The position numbers and the translations under genes are program-made. From the NCBI GenBank assembly GCA_030867875.1, contig JAOWCC010000019.1, positions 110,178,047-110,242,046 of the forward strand: a stretch of DNA of 64,000 nucleotides. The letters are read 5' to 3'. The stretch is from Actinernus sp. WN-2022. Taxonomy: Eukaryota > Cnidaria > Anthozoa > Actiniaria > Actinernidae. Below, piece after piece: positions 1-11,331 of this stretch. The notes beneath the pieces were generated by a model. The model did no database searches. It had not been told where the DNA came from and was given only the letters and a program-made list of their open reading frames with translations. Position 1 is the stretch's first letter. Every line of letters starts with the position of its first letter.

Positions 1-3000
1 GAACCATGCAGCTCATCGCTGATTGCGGCTTGACTTCAGTTTTTATCTCTATATATTAATTGCGCATAACTGGATTATTCTGCTGTGTACTTGATGCAAA
101 AGAACTGATGAAAAGCGGGAAAAAAGAAAAGGAAAGTAACTTCGAGGGACTACATGTCAGAGGTTCTACTGCCGCTCTAAGTCAAAGTTAAGGCGCGGAG
201 CCCAACGGCCTCCATGAAGCCAGACACTAAGGGATATTGTAGGGATGTGTATTTGGGTTCAACAACGGGAAAGGCGGTGACTCAGCTGCAGGGAAGATGT
301 CATCACAACTACTGTAATCTCAAGTGAACTACGGTATCGAGTTACTATATAAGATGACCATCTCTCGGCGCGGCCGGCTATGATGGCCAGCTGAGGGAAG
401 AATGAGTCCTTTTTGCCGCCGCGTAAGCGATGGAAACTAACAAGGGGTTTTCTGTACGTAGAGTACAAAGTGGGACGACTCGATGGCACGACCGTCCTGA
501 TCTCTGTCACGGTTAGTACCTGTTGTTTCTATTGTTAACAAATTAACTGTCACTTTCGTCAACTTGTCTAGTGCTGTTGGATATTTTGACCGCCTTACTC
601 CCCCAAATATTGACCGAAATGGCCTAGCGTGCGCCTTCTAAAACGACAAAAATATTCGGTTGTTTTTCCCACTTTTATCAATTTGCCTATCAAAGATAAG
701 CTTGTGTCTTCTAGAGCGATAGAAAGCCGGCTTGTGTTCCATCTGATTCACTCAGTTTTATTCAAAACATTTATTAAAAGAAAAAGAGAATAGCCACAGA
801 CTAGCGTAGCAGCTCAAAAAAGATCGCAAAACACCTTTGTCTAAATATAAAATGCTCTTGCACGAACATTTTGAATCTTTAAATGTACATAGAAATATCT
901 TCTATTTGTATTCGACTCGTGGCTGTACTGAGTTTCTAATGTCAGCAACCCATTTTTCACACCGCAAACTTTCCCTAACCGGTCTTACTAACCCAGTCTC
1001 TTCTCTAACTCACTTTCAAACATTCGGTAACCGTCTTAGTCAGTTGTAAAAGCTTGACTCACCTCTTCTTCTGTCCTCTGTCGTGCGAGCTTAGAAGTTT
1101 CTTAACAAGTCGGCTTCGGATGGAAGGGAGAACACTGTGCGCCGCGGTGTGGCTTGAACTTTTTATCGCTCTGGTTAATAACATCGGTCGGTTCTTTTGC
1201 TGGTAAAACTCACAGTAGGTGACTGACGAGTCCGCCTTGACCAATTTTACGATTGCCCAGTGGGATGCTTGGAAAACTAACCGAAGATTCAAATGAACGC
1301 ATCTGGTTATTCTTCGTTGAGTTTTTTTTCGGCAATTGTTTTCAAAACGTTAAAAAATAATGAGAAAAAAGGTAATTGGATCGATAATCAGATATAAATC
1401 TTTTTTTTTTGTTTATCTTGCAAAGCTAGAAATGTGTCGGCTCGGGGTATGACAAAGATGGGAGAGTTGACGGTGTTAGTGATATTTTGACTGCTCGGCC
1501 GGTGGCTCGGCGGTACTATTGAAGCTATGAAGACGCCAGTTTCTAAACGGGATGTGTAAGATGTCCACATCGTGAACATGACAAACTGGCTAGTGTTTGT
1601 CCCTCTCGAGTGCCTGTTTTGACATCATGCTATAATCCCTCGTGATACCTGTTATCTGACTAAACTTCAAACATCACGTTCTTGGCTTGGTACGTCTGGG
1701 TGTTCTCCTTCATACTCCGTGCGAGAGATTGGTTACAGATGCAAAAACAAAATAGAGAAAATAAACAAGATTGGTAGAACAACGACAACAAAAGAGACTG
1801 GTAGGACAACAACAGCGGTATAAATACTAACCGGCACTGACGTCAACGACAGTAACAACAAACGAGGCAATACTGTGAACATAAGAACCAAGCAAAAGAA
1901 TGAAATTGTCTAGATAACCGGCTATTGCATGCGATGATTAGTGCGCATGCGTACGCGCATGTACGCTGAATACAGCCAAGGCAGACGACGAAACCACTCT
2001 CACGAAACATGATAAGATAAATATTTTCGAGAATAGAATTCAAGAAAAATATGTACATATTACTAGTTTTAAAGTACTTCGTAGATCCCACAGGCTGTAT
2101 TTGTCAATTTGTTTTTTTCTGAATGTAAGTTCGTCTCGTCCAACGGAAAGCCTGATGGCGAAAGCGTATTGATAAGCTTTAAGGATTATCTGGTGACCAC
2201 GCGGAGCCCAGTATAAAGTGGATCTCACTCATCTGCGGTTTGATTTTAAGAGCCGGAATTGACTTAAATAGAGCAACCAAAGAGATCATTCACGGGCAAG
2301 AAACTGTTCAGGCCTTGCGTGGTAAAACTAGCAAATAAAAGACTTGGCCAATCAACGCAAATTTCAGCTTATTAGTTCTACCCACGAGACGGGAAAATAA
2401 AAGAAGTAAACTATCATTAGTATGGTATGGTATGTTGCAGTCGGCTGGTGGGTAATGTTCAGCCATTCAGTTGCGTTAACCTACGGTGACACTTGATATG
2501 TCTAAAGAGCTCCTAGATAGAACGTGACAGCACAGTGAGTACATGAAATGAACCGCACTGTCAAACGTCTTGAATTGTAGAAGCTGTAAAGTACATTTTG
2601 AAATTTCTGTTCACGTTTTTTTTTTTCACGTTTTGAGGGATTAAAATAATGCATACTTACATCAACATTTCAAACCGAATGGACGGGACCCTTCTGTTCT
2701 GTCTAATAAAACTAATCAAGATACCTTCGTTTTTAACCATATAAGATCTAACATCTGTTTACTCGGCTTCTGGTAAGATTAAGAACTTCATTTCTATAGG
2801 TTTGTTTGTAGCAGTTGGGCATCCTTCTTTTCTTTTAAAATCCACGAGTTTAATCTTACGAATGAAAATTTCAGTCCAGGTTAATGTCAAAGTTACATAA
2901 TTTAAAAGATAATATTGGCTGTTTTAGTTTCATATCCGAGCATATCTCTTTAATGAAGCCATTCATTCAGTGATGGCATTACAACCTTAATTGCTAAGCA

Positions 3001-3180
3001 CTGGCCCACATCAGTTTCTGGCATCAAATTTGAGCTCTGGAGCTTAAGAAAACTAGTCCGAGACACCACACTAACAAATTTGAGAGTGCCTGTAGTAATA
3101 GTTTTGAAATAAATATGCGCGCCTGGCTTCCAACTGAAAAATTGAGTTCTCTATTTACACATCGGCTCAAAACTCCATAA
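1..3180. other. No recognisable gene; AT-rich intergenic or intronic DNA
   Basis: Only short open frames (up to about 83 codons) occur on both strands and none resembles a known domain. I see no RNA gene, long terminal repeat or tandem array, apart from short homopolymer runs near 1400 and 2620 and a TATGG-type simple stretch near 2420. It may be intergenic or intron sequence. Confidence 0.5.
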
Positions 3181-3184
3181 CTAG

Positions 3185-3470
3185 TCAGCACCTTCTTGGA
3201 GTGCTTATCGATTCTCACCTGACCTGGGTCTGTCACGTCGAAATGCTAAGAAAAAAGCTCATCCAGAGGATAGCTGTGCTGTCTCGCATAAAGCGTCATC
3301 TACCAGTCAAGTACCGCATCCTACTCTACAACGCAAACATCAAACCGTTGCTTGACTACTGCTCAACAATATGGGGAAATTGTGGAGTCTGCCACGTAGA
3401 TCTCTTCAGAATTCGGAAACGCTGTGCTCGCACTATCCTCGACGCCCCAATGGACACTAGATCTCTTGTT
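3185..3470 (+). pseudogene. Non-LTR retrotransposon RT C-terminal fragment
   Basis: The plus frame from about 3201 reads as the region just after the RT palm of LINE proteins. It starts with a 'LGVLIDSHLTW' type motif, continues through 'LLYNANIKPLLDYCSTIWGN' and ends in an 'IRKRCARTILDA' helix. No catalytic YADD box, endonuclease or 3' tail is present, so this is a truncated internal fragment of about 90 codons. The frame then runs into the hairpin repeat at 3474. The family call is firm; the clade is not assigned. Confidence 0.75.
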
Positions 3471-3473
3471 GCT

Positions 3474-3580
3474 CGGGCTGCCTGTGGCAGCACCGAGTCT
3501 TAAAATGCAAGCGGTTATTTGTTTTACTCGGGCTGCCTGTGGCAGCACCGAGTCTTAATCTGCAAGCGGTTTTTTGTTTT
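3474..3580. repeat. Duplicated hairpin motif (two copies, about 60 bp apart)
   Basis: Two near-identical units each contain an imperfect palindrome (CTCGGGCTGCC, TGT loop, GGCAGCACCGAG), followed by a TCTTAA...GCAAGCGGTT...TTGTTTT tail. Each could fold into a stem of about 10 bp. It sits exactly at the end of the LINE fragment, so it may be a mobile-element terminus or a short tandem duplication. Confidence 0.5.
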
Positions 3581-3739
3581 GTTTCATGCAACACAATTTG
3601 GACTTTTGACTCATGCGGTTATTTTTTCTTTGTTCCCATGTATTAAATTTCAAGTTCACCACCAATCAGATTGCACTGTGCTGGTCACGTAACACTCTCC
3701 AGGTTATTTTATTTACATAATTTAATACAATAAATCAAG

Positions 3740-3799
3740 ATGGTCGACCCGCCGAGGAAGTTTCTCTCTAATTTGGAGTCCCATCTCTCAATTGTAAGC
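3740..3799 (+). other. Possible first coding exon with splice donor
   Basis: An ATG at 3740 follows an AT-rich leader. It opens a frame of 18 codons (starting MVDPPRKF) that runs straight into a GTAAGC donor-like sequence. A CCAAT-type box lies upstream near 3663. No partner exon is recognised, so this is weak evidence for a host gene start. Confidence 0.2.
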
Positions 3800-3949
3800 A
3801 GTTTAATGTTTTATTTAACTTCACCGTGCGAAAGCCTTCCAACAGGCTCAGGATATTTCAACTAGCGCTCTTGTCGGAGCCGAAGGACCGCGTTTTTTAT
3901 CCAGATGGCCAGTGATTTTATATACAACGCGACGACCTGAAGGGACTGC

Positions 3950-4035
3950 ATGATCAAACTCAAACTCAAAGCCATGCAGGATCCAGCTAATCCACACACA
4001 TCGAATTGGAATTTAGCGTGTTGCTTTGCTGCTGA
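3950..4035 (-). repeat. SINE tail fragment
   Basis: The segment with 'gctaatccacacacatcg' and 'aattggaatttagcgtgttg' matches the distal part of the SINE copies at 35650-35800 and 55800-56560. Only the last 80 bp or so are present; the tRNA-like head is missing. Confidence 0.5.
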
Positions 4036-4099
4036 AACCAAAGGCTTCTTCGATAGAAATGACAAGATGTTGTGTTTTTCTAGGAGGACAAAATATTTC

Positions 4100-5220
4100 T
4101 CGTTTAAGCTTCTCTTTCGCCACGGCTTTGTTATTTGAATCTCTGTGGATTGGTATACTCAAATATACTGCACAAATTATACCATACAACTGAATAAGAA
4201 GTCTTTAACAAAGCCAAACTCAACTTCAACTCAAGACCAAAGCTGAGAGGGAAAGTGAAACTGAACAGTGTCTTGTCAGGTCATGAATTAAGGTACGGTG
4301 AGGTTGAAATCATTGCGTGTTTATATCTGCATTTCTTTGTCGATTTGTTGACCTCGTGGCGCTGATAGATTTTGCCATCGGACGGTATTCTTGTTTGAGG
4401 TACGTTTCGTAGGTTTTATGCCACATTTCATTTTACTCTCGGTCATAATACATACCAGCGCAAACACCGTGATCTGTAGGCCAACACTAAAATAATTTTG
4501 AGTGTTTTTGGCTGTCGCTCGCCAAAACGAAGCCAGAAATACCCCGGAGAAATAAACACTCAGCACAGAATAATTTATGATGAGCGAAGCAATATTCAAC
4601 TCTCAAGGTAAACTTAAACAAGAATCCTCTCACGGCCGAGGTTTTGGTTCGAGAAATTAAAGGCTTCCAACAGTTCCCTTATAGTTCTGTAATGTAATGA
4701 GCAGACTGCAGTTTTGGGAAGGAGGGTAAAAGCTTTTAAATATAGATAATCAACAGGCATTTCAGTTAATAAATACCAATATGGACGCGAGCTGCGATAA
4801 AGAGCCGCAGGGTAGAATGAACAGTAGAGAAATATAGTGATAGCTCCATCATAGGTGGACAGGATACAACTTATAATATGGGACAAATATAAACATACAT
4901 TTGAGACACTCATCTATTAGTACTCTGAACCTGGAGAACAGCAGACTAAATTGTAAGCGTGCGTTACATGAATAAGTAGAGGTCAACTTCTTTAATTTAC
5001 ATACACGAGAAAAACAAAAATATTAAATTACATATATATATACTAGGGGAGCAGAGAATGAATGTCACCGCGCTACCGGCCACTCCTAAAGACTGCTAAA
5101 TTCAGCTAATAATTCTTCCCTTCGGTTATTACTAAAAGGATTTCAAATGAAAGTGTATTTCATCTTCAATCTCATGTGGCCCGAGTGAAAGCCCAGATGG
5201 GCTCTTGTTTTATTTAATAA
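4100..5220. other. No recognisable feature
   Basis: Short open frames on the minus strand (4321-4599 and 4614-4913) show no known domain or codon signature. There are no tandem or inverted repeats of note. I see nothing to annotate. Confidence 0.4.
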
Positions 5221-5229
5221 ACTGAAATG

Positions 5230-5737
5230 GCAACCTGTCGATAAGCTTTGTATCGCTAATCGTCTCTCTTTTGAAAAGAATTAAAGACAAACGGGCGCCT
5301 GATTATCTCATTAACAAGCTATCCTCTTTTAAATTTACTTCTGTGTACAATACCAGATCCGATACTAAGTATAGGCTTCCTGTCCCACGCACAAACAGTC
5401 TCTGCAGAACATTTTTCTATTCAGTTATCAACATCTGTAACACTCTACCGAATGATATTAAAGATTGTAAATCAATAATTTCACTTAAGAAACTGTATTT
5501 TCTATTTTCAATGTCTAAGTACCGGCTCCTGATCATTTTCGTGTTAGTAAAACTTATTAATGGACTATGATATATATTTAGCTAAGTAAATTAGGATTTA
5601 TATTTTTCATATATCGCTTTCGCTTTCAAACTTTTTTAGTGTAATCTTTGTATTTAGTTATTTCCAATCCTTTTTGTTAGGGCCACAAGGGAGAATACGG
5701 TATTTACTGTAATTGTGCACCCTCTTTAAATAAAGTG

Positions 5738-5771
<34 letters not shown>

Positions 5772-5772
5772 C
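5230..5772 (+). mobile_element. LINE 3' fragment with (CTAT)n tail
   Basis: The frame at 5271-5570 is the extreme C-terminus of a CR1/L2-like RT protein: a 'RAPDYLINKL' segment, then 'YNTRSD..YRLPVPRTN' and 'SVINICNTLPNDIKD', which matches the conserved 'F.....WN.LP..I' block of LINE tails. A 3' untranslated region of about 170 bp follows, with 'aataaagtg', ending in a pure (ATCT)n microsatellite at 5742-5770. The simple-repeat tail is the hallmark of target-primed reverse transcription for this group. The element is 5' truncated. Confidence 0.8.
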
Positions 5773-5888
5773 TAAGGACTTCTGCTAGTCATGTGATTGC
5801 GAAGTGTCGCTATTACCAAGGTGGCTCTCGTGCACTCGTTTACATACGATAACGCTGCACTGTAATCAGCTACATCAATTTTGCACTT

Positions 5889-6078
5889 TGTAACTTAGTG
5901 AACCTCCCCTTTCCTCTCACGGAGCCAAGTGTCCGTATTAATTAGGTGTTCGTATTATAGAGGTGTCCGTATTATGTATCGTGTTTATGTATAGGGATTT
6001 TGCTAGGATCGAGATAACTGTTCGTAATAAGGTGTCGTCGTTATTGTAGTGTCCATAAGGGGAGGTTCGACTGTACTG
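5889..6078. mobile_element. MITE with CCTCCCC/GGGGAGG ends
   Basis: A left end 'gaacctcccctt' pairs with the right end 'aaggggaggttcg' followed by 'actgta'. The interior holds degenerate direct repeats of 'aggtgtccgtattat'. The terminal 'tcgactgta' resembles the TACAGTCGA end of the element near 16615, so the two may be one mariner-like family. Non-coding, about 190 bp. Confidence 0.55.
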
Positions 6079-6351
6079 GCAATACAATGCGACAGAAACG
6101 GCGCTGCATGATTGGTTAATTCAGACCGGAAGCGCAGGTGCAGAATCAGCTGGTTCGAGTGGCGAACGCGTCTGCAGACTAATTATATAATTCTTATTGG
6201 CTGACAAATAAAAGGCGCGAAATTTCCTGCATTTCGATTGGCCTGCATGATCTAGCCATGAAATACCGCTATGTATTTCATCGAAAAACCATGAAATACC
6301 GCATTATAAAGCTGAGCTCTGATTGGCTGAAATATAATATTTATAGGATAA

Positions 6352-6678
6352 TTAACAATTATTCACCGAAGTGGAGGTGAATAGTGGTGGATATTTACCG
6401 AGCCGCTTCGGCGAAATATCCGACCACTATTCACCAACACTGAGGTGAATAATTGTTTTAGTATATACTACACTGAAGGTGAATAACCAGCACCAAATAG
6501 TTATTTTACTTTCTGTCAAATGGACAAAAACTCGCGCGAGATGATCGCTGCTTTGCTCGGAGGTGAATATGAAATCATATTCATTGTTTGAGTAGCCAAT
6601 CAGAGCGCGCGAACAGTGATATTCACTGGTATGGTATATATACTAATGTTCACCTCCACTTCGGTGAATAATTGTTAA
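6352..6678. mobile_element. TTAA-flanked palindromic MITE
   Basis: TTAA at 6352 is followed by an inverted terminal repeat of about 30 bp (CAATTATTCACCGAAGTGGA and on). Its complement ends at the TTAA at 6675. An inner palindrome (6356-6460) repeats the same GAATAGTGGTGG motif in opposite orientation. The TTAA flanks fit a piggyBac-type target site. No coding sequence. Confidence 0.7.
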
Positions 6679-6694
6679 GTATTGTATTCTTGGG

Positions 6695-6832
6695 TTGCAA
6701 CCAATCCCCAGAGATTCAAATAACAAAGCCGTGGCGGCCATGTTGGTGGACATAACAAGAGAAGCTAACGAGGAATCTTTTGTTAACGTCCACCAACATG
6801 GCGGCGATGACGTCACGTGCAACCCAGCAATA
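6695..6832. mobile_element. Palindromic MITE, 'GGCGGCCATGTTGG' family, copy 1
   Basis: Inverted ends 'gggttgcaacc' and 'acgtgcaaccc' enclose a 135-bp element. Its arms contain 'gcggccatgttggtggac' and 'gtccaccaacatggcggc', and the centre has 'gaagctaacgaggaatc'. A second copy with the same centre lies at 11197-11330. Confidence 0.7.
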
Positions 6833-7079
6833 GCTTTTTTTTAAAGTGCCTATGAACAATACATTTTTATTTTAGATATCAATTCTAAATCAAGTGAATA
6901 GTAGAATGGTAAAACATATTTTGCTTTGAATGCTGTGCCAGACCTCCCTTTGTTCAACTGCATTTGCCTACAGTACTTTGACATTCTTTTCTAAGTACAA
7001 GGACTTTGAACTATGAAAGTACTGCACGTGGTACAGATCGAGACTCTGGTTGGCCAATTACCTCATGAATTATTAAGTA

Positions 7080-8985
7080 GTCTTTGAAGGGTGGATAAAG
7101 TAAGCTAGTTCGGTTAACACTTATCCAGTGGGTAAGGATTTATCCAGTGGATACAATAAGCTAGTTTGCTTAACACTGGATAAAATAAGCTAGATTGGTT
7201 AATACTTATCCAGTGGATAAGGATTTATCCAGTGGATAAAATAAGCTAGTTTGGTTAACACTTATCCACTGGGTAAGGATTTATCCAGTAGATAAAATAA
7301 GCTAGTTTGGTTTACACTTATCCAGTGGGTAAGGATTTATCCAGTAGATTGGTTCAATGGTTCGTTTATTTCACACAAAAACACACAATAGGAAATATAC
7401 ATACATAAAGAAAAGTTTGTGAAGGATACAAGAGATACAACCCAAAGGGGTTAATTACAAACTCTTGCACCCTATTTGTTATTTATGATTAATTTAAGAT
7501 GGCTGGATAGGCACACAATTACTGTATTTATAATTAGATAATTTTATAGTTGAAATACGATACTGAGTTCATTCTATTCATGTACAAGAGAATTAGCTTT
7601 GTACACAAATATGAATCACGGTGTGGAAATTAGATGTTTTTTGAAGTGTTTCTTAAAATGTTTATTTGAAGAACTGTTTTTAATCTCTATTGGAATGTCG
7701 TTCCAAATTTTGACGGCTGCATATTTAACGCCGAATTTGCCATAGTTTAGATTTTGTCGTGGCAAAAAAAGGTTCTTATTTGATTTAGAGCGAGTGTTAT
7801 AATTATGAATAAGGGACACGTCGTTGAAGTAACTCGAAAATATATCTGGAAGTTGATTGATAGAATGCCTATGCACTAAATCACCGAGTTGGAAGTCCAC
7901 TATTTGAAATATATTTAAAATATTAAGCTTGTTGAATAAAGGTTTGCTTGGGGTTTTGAAATCGGAAAAAGTAATGACTCGAAGCGCTCGCTTTTGTAAA
8001 ATGTGGATAGGTTTAAGCTTGGATTTATAATTACTGCCCCATATTAATGTACCATATGATATATATGAATATATAAGGTTGTAGTAAATATATTTAAGAA
8101 TATCCAAGCTAAGATAATGCCTGACTCTACATAAGACTCCAATCATTTGTTTTTGCAATTTTTCGTGATATAGAGTCTATTGGGGAATTCCAGGTAATAT
8201 GTTCATCCAGGATTAAACCTAGAAATTTAGTTTGTACTACTCTGTTAATAGGCTGACCTGCTAATCTAAATATTAGGTCCGACTCGTTAACCACGGTATT
8301 ATTAAGTTTTTGTTTGTAACCAAATAAAATAAACTTAGTCTTTGATAAATTGACGGTGAGCTTATTGGCAACGAGCCATTCTTGGAGAGAATTGAGATCC
8401 TTATTTAAGACTGATGCAAGAGTTCTTAAACATTTATGATTAAAAAATAAATTCATGTCGTCGGCATATAATACTAAATGAATGAATTTCGTACAAAACT
8501 GAACATCATTGATGAAAATAAGAAACAAAATTGGTCCAAGGATAGATACTGGGGGCGCCACAAGTTATTGGAAGAAGATCAGATTTAACTCCATCAATAC
8601 AAACATATTGTTTTCTGTTTTCCAAGTAGCTTCGAAACCATCTGTTTGTCTCATTGTTAATGCCATAATAGGAAAGTTTATCTAATAAAATAAGCTAGTT
8701 TGGTTTACACTTATCCGCTGGGTAAGGATTTATCCAGTGGATAAAATAAGTTAGTTTGGTTTACACTTATCAAGTGGGTAAGGATTTATCCAGTAGATAA
8801 AATAAGCTAGTTTGGTTTACACTTATCCGCTGGGTAAGGATTTATCCAGTGGATAAAATAAGCTAGTTTGGTTTACACTTATCCAGTGGGTAAGGATTTA
8901 TCCAGTAGATAAAATAAGCTAGTTTGGTTAACACTTATTCGCTGGGTAAGGATTTATCCGGTGGATAAAGTTATCCACCCTTTGA
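7080..8985. repeat. 56-bp tandem array inside a MITE, split by a LINE
   Basis: A repeat unit of about 56 bp (ATAAAATAAGCTAGTTTGGT..ACTTATCCAGTGGGTAAGGATTTATCCAGT) occurs about five times at 7092-7349 and about five times at 8685-8975. Each unit contains 'TTATCCAGTGGATAA'-like palindromes. The outer edges are inverted (AAGGGTGGATAA at 7087, TTATCCACCCTT at 8971), suggesting that the array is the expanded core of a MITE. The LINE at 7350-8684 sits inside it. Confidence 0.7.
7350..8684 (-). mobile_element. 5'-truncated LINE, RT palm to C-terminus, one frameshift
   Basis: The minus strand encodes an RT segment in two frames. The first (8561-8127) has 'GPILFLIFINDV', the catalytic 'LYADDMNLF' box, 'LSKTKFILFG' and 'QTKFLGLILDEHITW'. 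The second (8158-7616) has the 'ILQKRALRVITF' helix, 'YNTRSKSNKNLFLP' and 'AAVKIWNDIP', and ends in a normal stop. A single frameshift near 8130-8160 joins them. The endonuclease and RT fingers are missing, so the copy is 5' truncated at about 8684. The 3' untranslated region lies at 7350-7615. It inserted into the 56-bp array and so is younger than the array. Confidence 0.85.
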
Positions 8986-9193
8986 ACAATCGGAGGCAAT
9001 TTTGAAACTGAATTTGCGCACGCGCACTGCAGATTTCGTGATTTCTGGCCATGGTCAGGTCTGCAAAATGTGCGCATGTCCAGTCAGCGGTAGAAATCGC
9101 GGAGCAGTTCTAAATAGTTTCTGTTCAAAAAAGACCGGTGGTTAAGGGGAAAATCGCACGAGTTAAGAGGTTTATCAGTTTAGTCATGAAGCC

Positions 9194-9452
9194 AATAGAG
9201 GTAATCGGCTAACTCTGTTGCCACCCAATTCAGATCATGTGATGTAAACTCTTTGAAAATTAATTTTATTTAGATAGGCATGACTGCATTCATCCTCGGA
9301 GACCCAGTTAGTGAACGACTGCCCCTGGGTCTCCGAGGATGGACTGCATTACGCCGGATTAGAATGAAAAAGGAATAATTCCCCAGAGTAGCATCTGTTT
9401 ACATCACATGATCTGAATTGGGTGGCAACAGCGTTAGCCGATTACCTCTATT
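9194..9452. mobile_element. Palindromic MITE, 56-bp arms, nested hairpin
   Basis: Outer arms at 9194-9249 and 9397-9452 are inverted copies that differ at about one base. They enclose a second palindrome at 9291-9343 ('catcctcggagacccag' and its complement). The outer element ends exactly where the LINE fragment at 9453 begins. Confidence 0.75.
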
Positions 9453-9454
9453 AA

Positions 9455-9806
9455 AACTGGTCCATGAAAACATCCAAATTTCGAGTGAAAATGCAACCAA
9501 AATGATGCGCGCGCGTAACTTCCCGGTGAAATGCAAACATGCGCACTTGTTTCGCAGACCTGTCCTGCCATGCGCATTCGTAAAAGCGTTATTATAGCTT
9601 TTTGCAATTGTCGCCGAGTACTTAGTTTTTCTCCACCCAAGGTTTTTAACAGCATTAGTATCATAATGATAGAAAGTTAAAACTTGGGCTGCACGGTTTT
9701 GAAGCTTCTGTAACTTGTCAGAAAGAGTTATGTTACAGTTTTCCCACACAACACTACAGTAATCAAAGTGCGGCTGCTCTGTAGACATCGTGTTCAATGT
9801 GTTCAA
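9455..9806 (-). pseudogene. LINE RT C-terminal fragment
   Basis: The minus frame carries 'PHFDYCSVVWENCNI', 'LSDKLQKLQNRAAQVLTF' and 'NLGWRK', the standard post-palm helix block of LINE RT proteins. The frame then degenerates and is cut by the palindromic MITE at 9194-9452. About 60-100 residues are recognisable. Confidence 0.75.
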
Positions 9807-9872
9807 AAGCGTTGCTCACTCCATGTGACGCTAAATCAACCGATGAGGGCGTGGTTATATTTGGTACTTGCA

Positions 9873-10415
9873 TGAAAAATGGGTATGTATGTGAGGCCAA
9901 GAGGCTCAAACCCTGACCCTGTTTGACCCAATCCGAGTTCCAAAACCCTGATTGCCCCCTTTTGGGGGAAAAAACCCTGATTGTTTTCAAAACACGGTCG
10001 GATATATACCCCGGCCGGTATACCGCGTACCGGGATTGCATGCAAAATACAGAACATTTCAAGTCGGGACGTATCATTGGGTAAACAAAGGCAGAAGATG
10101 AAGTACATAGATGAGTACTGAAGTACGAATTAGCGGCGTCACGATGTATGGGAACCTCAGTGCTTGCATGTGGGCAGGCGATCAAAATGCGGCAACAGAA
10201 TGTCTTTTTTTGACATAGTAGCTAAAAAAAACTGAACCCTAACTGCCTAAAAAATACTGAACCCCGACCCTGACTGCACCCAAATTATACTCAAATCCTT
10301 ACCCTGAACTGCCCAAATCAGGTCAAAACCCTAACCCTACCTGCCCAAACCGAGCTCAAAACCCTGACCCACCCCCGCGGCACATACATAATACGTCACA
10401 AATAGGAGTACCCCC
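9873..10415. mobile_element. C-rich MITE with telomere-like interior, copy 1
   Basis: Ends 'tatgtatgtg' and 'cacatacata' are inverted. The interior is a run of degenerate units such as CAAAACCCTGACC, CCTAACCCTACC and CCCAAATCAGGTC. The copy at 32726-33045 matches both halves. This copy also holds about 190 bp (about 9985-10200) that the other lacks. Non-coding. Confidence 0.6.
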
Positions 10416-10419
10416 CGGG

Positions 10420-10810
10420 TAAGCGCATAAAAAGATCAGCGAATCATTTGAGAATGTAGTCCGTATATGGACAGACTATTGTACTGATACCTACTATGTA
10501 ACTGTGCAGCCAGTAGCTGTGGTATAAGCCAATTATAGGTAAAAAGTAAAAAAAAGCCAAGCAAGTTTATTTAACGTCGGTAACTCGTGACGGTCGGTTA
10601 GACTGATAAACTTGAGGTCAACGGGAGACCTATGATTTTACGTCATTATCCGAGATGACGTGAAGGTCTGACCATTTGCAGTTGATTCGGCTGTGAGCTA
10701 CTCTAGGTGTTATGGACTTATTCTTTAGTCTATGAACCATGAGACTCTTAAGAGGTAGGGGAGAGGAAGGATAGGGGGGGATCTAATTCATCGTATTTAA
10801 AATGTTAATT
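10420..10810. other. No recognisable gene
   Basis: It contains 'ggagtaccccccgggt' at its left edge, typical of the C-rich repeat family, then unremarkable AT-rich sequence. No ORF or repeat is recognised. Confidence 0.4.
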
Positions 10811-11025
10811 CTCAGGTGAAACCAGCAATTTGACGGGCAAAGATGTGAATCTACCGATGTGGTGTGGTTTGTGCTCGACCGACATAGCCGCCGAGAATTT
10901 TGCTAAGTCAGTGAAGATAGATGTAAACCTGTCTAAGATGAGTAAACGTGACAGCATTGAAACTCAAATGCAAAATCTTTGCGAAGATTTTAGTCAAGTA
11001 AAGTCAACAGTAGCTGAATAGTCTA

Positions 11026-11181
11026 GTTTCGTATTCGAAAATTACCGCTGAATGCAATGACTACAGACGCATTTACGCAGTTCTCGCTGGTATTTATGAA
11101 TGTTTAACTTCAGAATGAGGCTAACCTTGCGTACATGCGTCTGTAGTCATTGCATTCAGCGGTAATTATCGAATACGAAAC
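11026..11181. mobile_element. Palindromic MITE (46-bp arms)
   Basis: The arms 11026-11071 and 11134-11181 are near-perfect inverted copies ('gtttcgtattcga' to 'actacagacgcat'), with about 60 bp between them. It is inserted in the ORF1 pseudogene directly after 'STVAE'. Confidence 0.8.
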
Positions 11182-11196
11182 TGGGCTATTGCTGGT

Positions 11197-11331
11197 TTTC
11201 ACTCAATCCCCAGAGATTGAAATGACAAAGGGCATGGCGGCCATGTTGGTGCCCCAACAAAAGAAGCTAACGAGGAATCTATTGTTTAAGGGCACCAACA
11301 TGGCGGCTATGACGTCAAGTGAAAACCAGGA
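11197..11331. mobile_element. Palindromic MITE, 'GGCGGCCATGTTGG' family, copy 2
   Basis: Inverted ends 'ctggttttcact' and 'agtgaaaaccag' bound a copy with the same core as 6695-6832, including 'atccccagagatt', 'gcggccatgttggtg', 'gaagctaacgaggaatct' and 'caccaacatggcggc'. Confidence 0.75.

Noticed and set aside
9880..10390. Interstitial telomere repeat
   Set aside because: The CCCTGACC/CCCTAACC units are degenerate, bounded by MITE-like ends, and repeated as a unit at 32726.
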